A stretch of 38,414 nt of DNA from Eubacterium ruminantium (lineage in GTDB: Bacteria > Bacillota > Clostridia > Lachnospirales > Lachnospiraceae), in contig NZ_FUXA01000018.1 of NCBI RefSeq assembly GCF_900167085.1, positions 1-38,414 on the forward strand, read 5' to 3'. The position numbers and the translations under genes were made by a program. The notes beneath the pieces were generated by a model. The model was not told the DNA's origin and did not search any database. It was given only the letters and a program-made list of their open reading frames with translations. Positions 1 through 6,695 of the stretch are shown here, one piece after another; the stretch's first letter is position 1, and each line of letters opens with the position of its first letter.

Positions 1-1
1 A

Positions 2-211
2 AAAGCAGTATTGGTGTCATGGACGCACCCTGAATCTACGGAGCGAAAGCTCCGCAAATCAGATGCTTTGGCAATTCAATTGCCGAGTAGTTCACGATGT
101 ACACGTCAAAATATATCCTATATAGTTAAGCGCGAGCAACTTCCTGTTTTGAAACATGGTGTAAATGGTAATCTATATCTTAAGGGTGATGTAGAGAAAA
201 ATCTGTGGTGA
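2..211 (+). CDS. C-terminal part of a small helix-turn-helix protein (5' end outside window)
   Basis: The frame is open from base 2, the first bases of the window, and stops at 209-211, so the true start may lie upstream; a TTG at 11 is only a possible start. The last ~45 residues (SRCTRQNISYIVKREQLPVL, then a GNLYLKGDVEKNL ending) have the shape of the MerR/excisionase-type winged helix: a recognition helix, an LPV(L) turn, a short beta wing and a final 'DVEKNL' helix. That fold is common in excisionases and small phage or element regulators. No partner gene is visible. This is inference from pattern; it could equally be the degraded tail of a larger protein. Confidence 0.4.
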   Translation, partial: KAVLVSWTHPESTERKLRKSDALAIQLPSSSRCTRQNISYIVKREQLPVLKHGVNGNLYLKGDVEKNLW

Positions 212-312
212 TACAAAATTTGACGTATTGATAGAATGATTATAAAATTCCGTATTTATGCGGGTTGTGGTGTTTCACAAACGCCTAATATATTTTAACT
301 GGGAGGTTAGTC

Positions 313-1077
313 ATGGCTTTATTACAAGTTAATTACATGTCGAAATCATTATTTCGAATCGTACCGCTCAATGTGATCTTGCCTGTGGACAAGTTCGATG
401 CGGACAACAATAAATATTTGTCGAAGGAAGATACAAGGTACAAGACTCTGTACCTGCTGCATGGGCTTCTTGGGAATTACACCGATTGGGTTAGTCAGAC
501 ACGTATTCAGAAATGGGCGGAGGAGAAGAATCTGGCAGTGGTAATGCCTTCGGGAGATAATTCATTTTATTTCAGATCCAGAACTCCTTGGAATGATTAT
601 GAAACATTCATAGGAGAGGAACTTTTGGAGATTACAAGAAAAATGTTTCCCCTTTCCTCGAAGAGAGAGGATACATTTATCGCAGGGCTTTCGATGGGAG
701 GCTACGGCGCACTTAGAAATGGTATCGTGTATTCCGATAACTTCAGTCATGTTGTAGGACTGTCGTCAGCGATTCATATATTTGACGATACGTCGGAAGA
801 TGCAAATCTTGGATTATTCGATAATCTGGAAGAAGCATCGAAGACAAATCTCAATCCGCTTGTTGCAGCTCGCGAAATGTTCGAAAGTGGAAGGAGTATT
901 CCTAGGTTCTACATGTCCTGTGGAACGCAGGATGACCTGATGAAGACGAACACAGATTTCAGAGATTATCTCCGTGCAAATGGCGCCGAGGTAACTTGGG
1001 ATGAAGAGGACGCCGGACACGACTGGGACTTCTGGGACAGCCAGATCAAGAAGGTGCTTGAGTGGCTGCCACTGTAA
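313..1077 (+). CDS. Esterase, EstA/esterase-D (S-formylglutathione hydrolase-like) alpha/beta hydrolase
   Basis: This 254-residue cytoplasmic alpha/beta hydrolase has no signal peptide. The oxyanion-hole region reads LLHGLLGNYTDW (about 48-59). The nucleophile elbow GLSMGG puts Ser127 in place, Asp207 or Asp208 lies in CGTQDD, and His236 in GHDWDFW completes the triad. Length and motif order fit the tributyrin/acetyl esterase group of Firmicutes, which hydrolyse short-chain acyl esters, including acetylated sugars; the true substrate cannot be read here. The start ATG follows a GGGAGG ribosome site (301-306) at good spacing. The downstream membrane-protein gene starts within or just after its 3' end, so the two may be co-transcribed. 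Confidence 0.85.
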   Translation: MALLQVNYMSKSLFRIVPLNVILPVDKFDADNNKYLSKEDTRYKTLYLLHGLLGNYTDWVSQTRIQKWAEEKNLAVVMPSGDNSFYFRSRTPWNDYETFIGEELLEITRKMFPLSSKREDTFIAGLSMGGYGALRNGIVYSDNFSHVVGLSSAIHIFDDTSEDANLGLFDNLEEASKTNLNPLVAAREMFESGRSIPRFYMSCGTQDDLMKTNTDFRDYLRANGAEVTWDEEDAGHDWDFWDSQIKKVLEWLPL

Positions 1078-1112
1078 CTAAATTTTGGCATAAAAGGAAG
1101 ACTGAAAAGCGT

Positions 1113-2486
1113 ATGAAAAAAGCATATATTTTACTGGGGAACAAACAAGAAGAGGAAGTTTTATGTTTAAAAAATGATAAGAAAGACGATGAGTATATTG
1201 TTTTTCCATCCTCAAAAATAAAGGTAAAGAACAAGCATATTTGCGGGAAGTATGAATTTAAGAAAAATCAAAATGAGACCGAAAAAGGTATAACTGATAA
1301 GTATAAACTCTATTTTGCTGTTGTGGATAAAGACGAATTCAAAATTGATAACAGAAAATTAATTTGTGGGTCAAAAGAAAAGTTAGAACAGGAATTGAAA
1401 TGTAAAATGCCTAACGAAGATAAAGCGGAGGCATATACTAAAGAAATTCTTGATAGGGAAAGTAGGTTTAATTACTTTAAGCAATGGATCAAGTTTTTAG
1501 ATATTTTAAAAATATTATTTGATATTAATCCTAGTAAAAAAGGTGATAATACTGAAAAAGCAGATGAATCCAAAGAAGTAAAGAATACTAGTTGGAAAGA
1601 AATGTTTGACTATACCCAGAAACTTATATTATTTTTCGCACCGTTTATTTTCTTTATGTTGAAGTTGGTGCCTTATTCATATAAAAAGGGTGTTTTTGAA
1701 TATTATAAACTTGATGGTTCTTTTGTGAATAACGATATAACAAATATATTTAATGATATTGTCATTGCAATTTTTGGTGCAGTTGTACTGATTATTTTTA
1801 ATTATATAATGGCTCTGTCGGTTGTAAAATTACGTTTTTTTCGAGGCTTTCTGATAATTTTAGAATTATTAATAATGTTTGGTATATCGTACGGCGAATT
1901 CGAGAACAAATTATGGTGGGGTATAGCCGCATTTCTTATGGGAATTGTAGTGAATACTTTATCTATATATATGATATATATTTATAGAAATTATATAAAG
2001 AATGGAATCCAGAATGAGTTCACATTTTCGCAGAATATGAAAATTTTGATACCTGTTATTTTCATATTATATGTTGTTATTTTATTGGGTGCACCAATTT
2101 ACGCGAAAATGAAATGTGAAAATAAAAAGTCATATTATTGTATCATTGAAGTGGCAGATAACGATCATGATGAGCAAGAATCAGATGAAAAAAATTTTGA
2201 TACGATTAATGAAAAAAATGTATATACGCTGAATGAACAAGAAGTGTATATATATCCGATAATATATAAAAATGATGATACTTACATAGTTTCGAGGTTA
2301 TATAAAGAAATAGATGTGAATAAAAATACCGAAGCAATTGCTACAGGTAATGATGCTGTAAATGCTTCGGAAATAATAAATAAGGATGATTTAGATGTAA
2401 GTGAATATGATAATAAACTTGATTTAGATTATCGTAGAGTTATTGAGAAGAAAAACAAAAAAATCTTTTTGGTAAAAATAAAATAA
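1113..2486 (+). CDS. Unrecognised multi-pass membrane protein, AT-rich
   Basis: I do not recognise this family. From ATG 1113 the protein has 457 residues; an in-frame ATG at 1062 would overlap the esterase by 16 bases, but 1113 (MKKAYILLG) leaves a 35-base gap and looks more natural. A charged soluble N-terminal part (~165 residues) is followed by five hydrophobic spans at about 169-188, 214-239, 244-261, 267-290 and 310-330, then an acidic Asn/Asp/Glu-rich C-terminal part of ~125 residues. With five spans the two soluble parts should lie on opposite faces. The gene is clearly richer in A and T (many AAA, ATA, TTA codons) than the esterase and carbonic anhydrase beside it, which hints at separate origin. 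Confidence 0.7.
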   Translation: MKKAYILLGNKQEEEVLCLKNDKKDDEYIVFPSSKIKVKNKHICGKYEFKKNQNETEKGITDKYKLYFAVVDKDEFKIDNRKLICGSKEKLEQELKCKMPNEDKAEAYTKEILDRESRFNYFKQWIKFLDILKILFDINPSKKGDNTEKADESKEVKNTSWKEMFDYTQKLILFFAPFIFFMLKLVPYSYKKGVFEYYKLDGSFVNNDITNIFNDIVIAIFGAVVLIIFNYIMALSVVKLRFFRGFLIILELLIMFGISYGEFENKLWWGIAAFLMGIVVNTLSIYMIYIYRNYIKNGIQNEFTFSQNMKILIPVIFILYVVILLGAPIYAKMKCENKKSYYCIIEVADNDHDEQESDEKNFDTINEKNVYTLNEQEVYIYPIIYKNDDTYIVSRLYKEIDVNKNTEAIATGNDAVNASEIINKDDLDVSEYDNKLDLDYRRVIEKKNKKIFLVKIK

Positions 2487-2598
2487 TCAACGGACTATTG
2501 TCATAATCATTGCACGGACGGCGTAAATGAGAAGATGCAGGAGCTGGTGAGCAAGAAATTTACAGGGAGAAAAATAAAACATTATTGGAGTATTTACC

Positions 2599-3165
2599 AT
2601 GAACCCAGAAAATCAAAAGATAATCGAAAAACTTAAATCAGGAAATGAGTTGTTCCTTCAAACCGGTAAGAATGAAGGGGATGTTTCATTAGCTATCAGG
2701 AAGAAGACCGCAGAGGAAGGGCAGCATCCTTATGCAATCGTGATCACCTGCTCTGATTCGAGAGTTATTCCCGACGCTATATTTTCGGCGGGAATAGGTG
2801 AACTGTTCGTGATCCGAGTTGCCGGAAATGTGCTTGATAATCACCAGCTTGGAAGTATTGAGTATGCGTTTTCACATCTTGATGCGAACCTGATCGTCAT
2901 GCTTGGTCACACGAAGTGCGGTGCCATAAGTGCCGCTCAGCATAGTCACGGAACGACCGACAGGTACATCAAGTACATCATTGAAGACATAACGGAAGCT
3001 ATAGGCGACGAGAAGGATGATTACAGGGCTACAGTGCTGAATGTGAAGCATGGCGTAAATGTGATAAAGAATGCATTTCACGATCATCCCGAGATTGAAG
3101 CGGACGAGCTTGATGTGGTCGGGGCGGTATATGATATCGAAACCGGAATAGTTGAGTGGATATAA
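2599..3165 (+). CDS. Beta-class carbonic anhydrase
   Basis: Reversible hydration of CO2 to bicarbonate. The 188-residue protein carries the complete beta-class zinc site: Cys51, with Asp53 and Arg55 in CSDSR, then His104 and Cys107 in GHTKCG. The Asp/Arg dyad is intact, so an active enzyme is expected. The length is that of compact bacterial beta-CAs and there is no signal peptide, so it acts in the cytoplasm, probably supplying bicarbonate for carboxylations. Start ATG is preceded by a modest GGAG (~2585). It stands alone: 112 bases separate it from the membrane-protein gene upstream, and a GGDEF gene remnant follows. Confidence 0.93.
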   Translation: MNPENQKIIEKLKSGNELFLQTGKNEGDVSLAIRKKTAEEGQHPYAIVITCSDSRVIPDAIFSAGIGELFVIRVAGNVLDNHQLGSIEYAFSHLDANLIVMLGHTKCGAISAAQHSHGTTDRYIKYIIEDITEAIGDEKDDYRATVLNVKHGVNVIKNAFHDHPEIEADELDVVGAVYDIETGIVEWI

Positions 3166-3259
3166 ATAAATATGATTGTATGACTGGTTATTTATATGAT
3201 AAAATTATAGAAAGTATTTATGTGTTTATACTGATTGGGTGAATGACATTATGGGGTAA

Positions 3260-3528
3260 GTATCTTCAGCTTCAGACGGAAATATAATCCATATGCGACA
3301 TGTTATCATTCTTTGCAAAGATAAGAGGCACGTCATTTGTTGCCTTGAAAATATCGAGAAGGAATATGTCGAGAAAGAAAATCAGAAGAAGAGATAAAGA
3401 ATAATACGAAGACTATGAAGTTCGCTGTTGTGATGTGCGATATAAATGATCTCAAAAACATCAATGACACGCGAGGACATAGTTATGGTGATCCGGAGTA
3501 TTTCGGCGGTATTATCCTCCCGGATTAG
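3260..3528 (+). pseudogene. Remnant of a PAS/GGDEF diguanylate-cyclase gene
   Basis: Two pieces in different frames read as parts of one protein. Frame A (3260-3397) ends CCLENIEKEYVEKENQKKR then stops, resembling the end of a PAS domain and the linker before GGDEF. Frame B (3415-3528) gives KFAVVMCDINDLKNINDTRG, then HSYGD and a stop: this is the start of a GGDEF domain, with the metal-binding Asp and the LKxIND..GH..GD signature. The GGDEF loop and everything after it are missing. One frameshift plus a 3' deletion explain the arrangement. It cannot make c-di-GMP. Confidence 0.75.
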
Positions 3529-3590
3529 AGGGGATGTAATGTTGACAGAAATTTGACGGAGAATTATTTTCTTGGCAAAGTGGTTTTATA

Positions 3591-3627
3591 TAAGCAGTGC
3601 AGTATGCTGAAGCACTGCTTATTTTAA
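3591..3627 (+). terminator. Hairpin terminator-like element after the GGDEF remnant
   Basis: A perfect 10-bp inverted repeat, TAAGCAGTGC (3591-3600) and GCACTGCTTA (3612-3621), encloses an 11-base loop and is followed by ATTTTAAT. The short T-run makes it a moderate intrinsic terminator. It probably survives from the broken GGDEF gene and now insulates the flavin-reductase gene downstream. Confidence 0.6.
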
Positions 3628-3696
3628 TCTGTGATTAGTGCTACCGGTACCGGGTTGTTAAAAATGAGGGTTGCTGAATACAGATAGTATAATTTG

Positions 3697-3728
3697 TTAT
3701 GAGTAATATTATTTATTATGAGTAATAT
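3697..3728. repeat. 13-bp direct repeat upstream of the flavin-reductase-like gene
   Basis: TTATGAGTAATAT occurs at 3697-3709 and again at 3716-3728, a centre-to-centre spacing of 19 bases, between a TATAAT at 3688-3693 and the gene start at 3777. The rest of 3622-3776 shows no coding content. The repeat may be a local duplication or a two-site operator; no matching -35 was found at standard spacing. Confidence 0.4.
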
Positions 3729-3776
3729 AATTTAATAAAGATAATATATATAAACATTTTCACGGAGGAATAAGAA

Positions 3777-4250
3777 ATGGAATTTACAACAGATATTTTA
3801 AGTGTATTTGATAAGAAATGGGCTCTTCTTACAGCCGGAAAGGAGGACAGCTTCAATACTATGACGATCAGCTGGGGAGGTCTTGGAACTATTTGGAATA
3901 AACCGGTAGCAACAGTATATGTGAGAACTTCAAGATATACACATGACTTCATGGACGCGAATGAATTCTTCACAGTCAGCTTCTACCCGGAGGAATGTAA
4001 AAAGACTCTTGGGGTTCTTGGCTCAAAATCAGGTCGTGATATAGATAAGATGAAGGAGTCCGGACTTACACCTGTAAAGACCGGTGAATCTATGTCATTT
4101 AAAGAGGCGGAAGTAACTCTTGTTTGTAAGAAGTTATTTAAACAGAAGCTTGAAGAATCCAATATGCCTGCTGATATTGCGAAGGCTATGTACGAAGGTC
4201 AGGCATCACATGATATGTACATTGGAGAAATAGTAGAGATCATAAGATAG
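3777..4250 (+). CDS. Flavin reductase-like (FMN-binding split-barrel) protein
   Basis: This 157-residue cytoplasmic protein fits the Flavin_Reduct family: the N-terminal strand (KKWALLTAGKEDSFNTMTIS, 14-33), the GGLGTIWNKPVATVYVR loop that usually holds the flavin phosphate, and TSRYTHDFMDANEFFTVSFY. Members bind FMN and act as flavoredoxins or NAD(P)H:flavin oxidoreductases; the electron donor is not evident. The start is fixed by GGAGGA (3764-3769). It is 90 bases ahead of the Lrp-type gene, which has its own promoter, so the two are probably separate units. Confidence 0.82.
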   Translation: MEFTTDILSVFDKKWALLTAGKEDSFNTMTISWGGLGTIWNKPVATVYVRTSRYTHDFMDANEFFTVSFYPEECKKTLGVLGSKSGRDIDKMKESGLTPVKTGESMSFKEAEVTLVCKKLFKQKLEESNMPADIAKAMYEGQASHDMYIGEIVEIIR

Positions 4251-4273
4251 GTTACGAAACGAAACCCAATCTA

Positions 4274-4302
4274 TTGAAATGAAGATTGTCCGAAGGTATA
4301 AT
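4274..4302 (+). promoter_or_regulatory. Sigma-70-type promoter of the Lrp/alpha-CTD/ABC operon
   Basis: TTGAAA (4274-4279) and TATAAT (4297-4302) are separated by exactly 17 bases, a near-consensus housekeeping promoter in the 90-base gap before the Lrp-type gene. Transcription should start near 4309, leaving a leader of about 30 bases with the AAGGAGTGAGG ribosome site. Confidence 0.75.
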
Positions 4303-4312
4303 TCAGACAATC
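4284..4312. promoter_or_regulatory. 29-bp palindrome over the -10: likely operator
   Basis: GATTGTCCGAA (4284-4294) and TTCAGACAATC (4302-4312) are inverted repeats matching at 10 of 11 positions around a 7-base centre. The palindrome covers the TATAAT and the expected start site, so a bound dimer would block initiation. The first gene of the operon is an Lrp/AsnC-type regulator, a family that often controls its own promoter; autoregulation is inferred. Confidence 0.6.
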
Positions 4313-4340
4313 AGAGTCGACGCTGATAAGGAGTGAGGTT

Positions 4341-4829
4341 TTGGATAAGACAGACGAGAAAATTTTGGATTTGCTTAAGGGTAATGCCAGGATGAGTTAT
4401 CAGGAACTGGGAGATGCCATCGGAATGTCGCGTGTTGCTGCAAAGAAACGAGTGCAAAAACTGGAAAATGAGAAGATAATTCGCAGGTACAATACTTATA
4501 TTGACCGGAGTGATGAAATTACGGTATTGATAGATATTGTTACGGTTCCGGGCAGGCAGGATGAAGTGCTTAAATACCTTCTTAACAGGACAGCATATAT
4601 CCGGCAAATCTATAAAACCACCAAGGCGAATCATATTCACGCGGTGGCAGTGTCTGATCAGATTGCAAACCTCAAGTATCTTGTGAAGATGATCCAAAAA
4701 AAGTGTGATATGGATATAGAAGAGATTCATTGTCATGCTGTGAAAGAGGTCATCAAGGATGTATACGGAGGTATAAGAAATGAGCCTAATTCAGAGTCAG
4801 ACAGCGATAGAGATAATGAACCGCATTGA
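4341..4829 (+). CDS. Lrp/AsnC-family transcriptional regulator
   Basis: The 162-residue protein begins with the AsnC-type helix-turn-helix (DKTDEKILDLLKGNARMSYQ, then ELGDAIGMSRVAAKKRVQKL, residues 2-43) followed by the typical 'E..II..Y' linker and a RAM-like effector/oligomer domain (about 60-140). The acidic tail (NSESDSDRDNEPH) is encoded where the next gene overlaps. TTG at 4341 is the start, decided by AAGGAGTGAGG immediately upstream. Lrp-type proteins sense amino acids or other small ligands; the ligand is unknown. It heads an operon with an alpha-CTD-like protein and an ABC transporter. Confidence 0.85.
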   Translation: MDKTDEKILDLLKGNARMSYQELGDAIGMSRVAAKKRVQKLENEKIIRRYNTYIDRSDEITVLIDIVTVPGRQDEVLKYLLNRTAYIRQIYKTTKANHIHAVAVSDQIANLKYLVKMIQKKCDMDIEEIHCHAVKEVIKDVYGGIRNEPNSESDSDRDNEPH

Positions 4830-5148
4830 AGGCGTGAGATTGCACGAGAAAAAAGGCGGCAAGTTTAAATATTTTATGTATATGACAAGTGCTATGAGGA
4901 ATACTTCGATTGAGGCATTGGAGCTTAGCATGAGATCATATAATGTACTTATGAGAGCCGGACTTATAACCATCGGCCAGGTAGTCGATTCCATTGCTTC
5001 CGGTTCGGAACTCAGATCAATTCGTAATTGCGGAGTCAAAAGTGTTAGAGAGATACAGGAACAGCTTTTTATTTATCAATATTTTTCTCTTCCGCAGGAA
5101 AAAAGAGAAGATTATTTATTAGAGGTAGTACTTATGAATCAAAAATAG
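4780..5148 (+). CDS. Free-standing RNA polymerase alpha-subunit C-terminal-domain-like protein
   Basis: In this 122-residue protein, residues about 43-97 align with the alpha-CTD helix-hairpin-helix fold. MRSYNVL corresponds to the VRSANCL helix of E. coli alpha, and NCGVKS to NLGKKS. Hence the DNA-minor-groove residues equivalent to R265, N268, G296, K298 and S299 are kept (R52, N55, G85, K87, S88). The alpha N-terminal assembly domain is absent. The start ATG has CGGAGGT (4766-4771) and lies 50 bases inside the Lrp-type gene in another frame, implying coupled translation. It could bind UP-element-like DNA or compete with or recruit polymerase; this role is inference. Confidence 0.78.
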   Translation: MSLIQSQTAIEIMNRIEGVRLHEKKGGKFKYFMYMTSAMRNTSIEALELSMRSYNVLMRAGLITIGQVVDSIASGSELRSIRNCGVKSVREIQEQLFIYQYFSLPQEKREDYLLEVVLMNQK

Positions 5149-5170
5149 CAAAAACAGGAGGTGGGGTTAA

Positions 5171-5851
5171 ATGGAACTTTTTAAATGTGATGGATTAACA
5201 AAGCATAAGGGTGATTTCTGTCTGAAAGATGTAAGTTTTTCATTTCCTAAGGGAAGAATTGTGGGACTTCTCGGGAAAGATGGATTCGGAAAGACAACGC
5301 TGATCAAAACCATACTCGGAAGTTATGGCATAGATCAAAATGCTAATGATGCCGGTGATTTATGGATGGACGGTCATAACTTTAAAGATGACCCAAAGGA
5401 ATACCGCAGTGGTATTGGATTCGTTCTTCTGGATAATCCGTTTGATAATAGTATGACGCCTGCTGAAGTGGGCGAAACCTACGGATATTATTATAACGAT
5501 TTCGATATGGATAAGTACCTGAAGTATCTTGAGGAGTTTGACCTTCCTCTTAAGTCGGCGGGAGCTCAGCTTACCGGAGGACAGATAATGAAGTTGCAGA
5601 TGGCTTTTTCACTTAGTCATCCGACAAAGTTGCTTCTCCTGGATGAACCTTATTATTATATAGATAGTGATTTTAGATTTTTCTTCTATGATACGATAAG
5701 GTCTCTGGCAGATTCCGGGGAAGGTTCGGTTATTTTTTCATCCAGATCGGCAGTCCAATTGACTATTCTTACGGACGACATGATCTTACTGAAGCGAACG
5801 GGAAATGTCAGCACAGCAGAGTTTTTTGGAAGGGATAGCGACAGTGAATGA
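5171..5851 (+). CDS. ABC transporter ATP-binding protein with atypical Q- and H-loops
   Basis: In this 226-residue ATPase the Walker A is GLLGKDGFGKTT (33-43), the signature is LTGGQ (134-138) and Walker B is LLLLDEP with D158 and E159. Two conserved positions are off: the Q-loop segment reads GFVLLDNPF with no Gln, and the switch (H-loop) segment reads IFSSRSA with Ser/Arg where His is expected. The layout is that of ATPases in small Firmicute ABC-2-like exporters. AGGAGGTGG (5155-5163) sets the start. It follows the alpha-CTD-like gene by 22 bases, and its partner gene overlaps its 3' end. Confidence 0.85.
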   Translation: MELFKCDGLTKHKGDFCLKDVSFSFPKGRIVGLLGKDGFGKTTLIKTILGSYGIDQNANDAGDLWMDGHNFKDDPKEYRSGIGFVLLDNPFDNSMTPAEVGETYGYYYNDFDMDKYLKYLEEFDLPLKSAGAQLTGGQIMKLQMAFSLSHPTKLLLLDEPYYYIDSDFRFFFYDTIRSLADSGEGSVIFSSRSAVQLTILTDDMILLKRTGNVSTAEFFGRDSDSE

Positions 5852-6509
5852 TTATCTGAGAAGAGAAATAATACTATTCAAATATCATCCCAAGTTATGG
5901 ATCGCAAGGATTATATTTATTATCCTTGTGATCCTCTCAGGGTGTTTTCAGTGGCTCATAATGATCATCGCATCAGCCATTTCCATCGGATATGTACACA
6001 GTTCTGAGATGGAACATATGCTGCCGATGACGGACCGGGAACTGACTGCGAGAAATCTTATGAAGGTCAGAATGGTATGGCTTAGATATCTTATCTTTGG
6101 TGCAATCGGAAATGTTTACGTTTATCTGTCAAGTAAGAACGGATGGTTTCTTTTGTATCCGAATGCTATCTACAAGGCGCCGGTTCTGGAGCTTTGTTTC
6201 TTTATACTTCAGATGGTCTATATCTATGAGATTATGCTTGATGAAGCCAATGATAATAAGCGTTTAAATGGCTTCGGAAAACATCCTAAGATAGAACCTG
6301 TGAAAATACTTATACAAGTGATACCGCATTTGGTATTTTACAGTTATGCTGTCAGCATCAGTATAAGCAGTGATAAAATGCGAGGAATCTTAGGTATCGA
6401 TGCTGATGAGATTCATATGACAATTATCTCTGCAGCGGCTCTTTTGCTACTGATAAATCTTCTGACAGAGAGGAAAAAAAGTAGGATATGTGACCATTAT
6501 CCTATTTGA
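5844..6509 (+). CDS. ABC transporter membrane protein (ABC-2-like, small)
   Basis: I prefer the GTG at 5844 (MVNDYLRREIILFKYHPKLW), giving 221 residues with an 8-base overlap of the ATPase gene, because GGAAGGGA (5828-5835) sits 8 bases before it. An ATG at 5805 would add 13 residues without such a site. Hydrophobic spans lie near 20-50 (probably two, WIARIIFIILVILSG and FQWLIMIIASAISIG), 80-98, 115-130, 158-175 and 190-205. A cytoplasmic segment MEHMLPMTDRELTARNLMK is typical of ABC-2 permease partners of this sort. The substrate is unknown. An inverted repeat at 6482-6504 lies in the 3' end. Confidence 0.72.
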   Translation: MNDYLRREIILFKYHPKLWIARIIFIILVILSGCFQWLIMIIASAISIGYVHSSEMEHMLPMTDRELTARNLMKVRMVWLRYLIFGAIGNVYVYLSSKNGWFLLYPNAIYKAPVLELCFFILQMVYIYEIMLDEANDNKRLNGFGKHPKIEPVKILIQVIPHLVFYSYAVSISISSDKMRGILGIDADEIHMTIISAAALLLLINLLTERKKSRICDHYPI

Positions 6510-6540
6510 AAGAATGGGATTTTTATATTATAATAATATG

Positions 6541-6666
6541 TGTATGGGGTTAGTTTTACAGTGATGAAAATGTATGGGGATGCATTTTTATCGTTGGTTC
6601 TTTTTTGATGTTTTTGGGGTTGCATTTTTTTCGGAATTTACGATATTCCTACCTTGGTATGTCGTA
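6541..6666. promoter_or_regulatory. Intergenic region with repeats ahead of the kinase gene
   Basis: This non-coding stretch holds a 9-base direct repeat TGTATGGGG (6541-6549 and 6571-6579, exactly 30 bases apart) and an imperfect palindrome TACGATATTCC (6639-6649) / GGTATGTCGTA (6656-6666), 9 of 11 matching, ending 29 bases before the kinase start. These may be regulator sites; I could not place a convincing -35/-10 pair. Confidence 0.35.
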
Positions 6667-6695
6667 GATTTTTTGTCATAGGGGGAGGGATATGG

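Noticed and set aside
2502-2634. Open frame across the gap before the carbonic anhydrase (HNHCTDGVNEKMQELVSKKF...)
   Set aside because: It has no start codon or ribosome site and overlaps the carbonic anhydrase gene; no family recognised, so not called even as a remnant.
3168-3210. ATAAATA/TATTTAT inverted repeat after the carbonic anhydrase gene
   Set aside because: Only seven A-T pairs around a 16-base loop, without a following T-run; too weak to call a terminator.
4311-4736. 141-codon minus-strand frame over the Lrp-type gene
   Set aside because: Antisense to a clear AsnC-type gene and would run through its promoter; no family resemblance.
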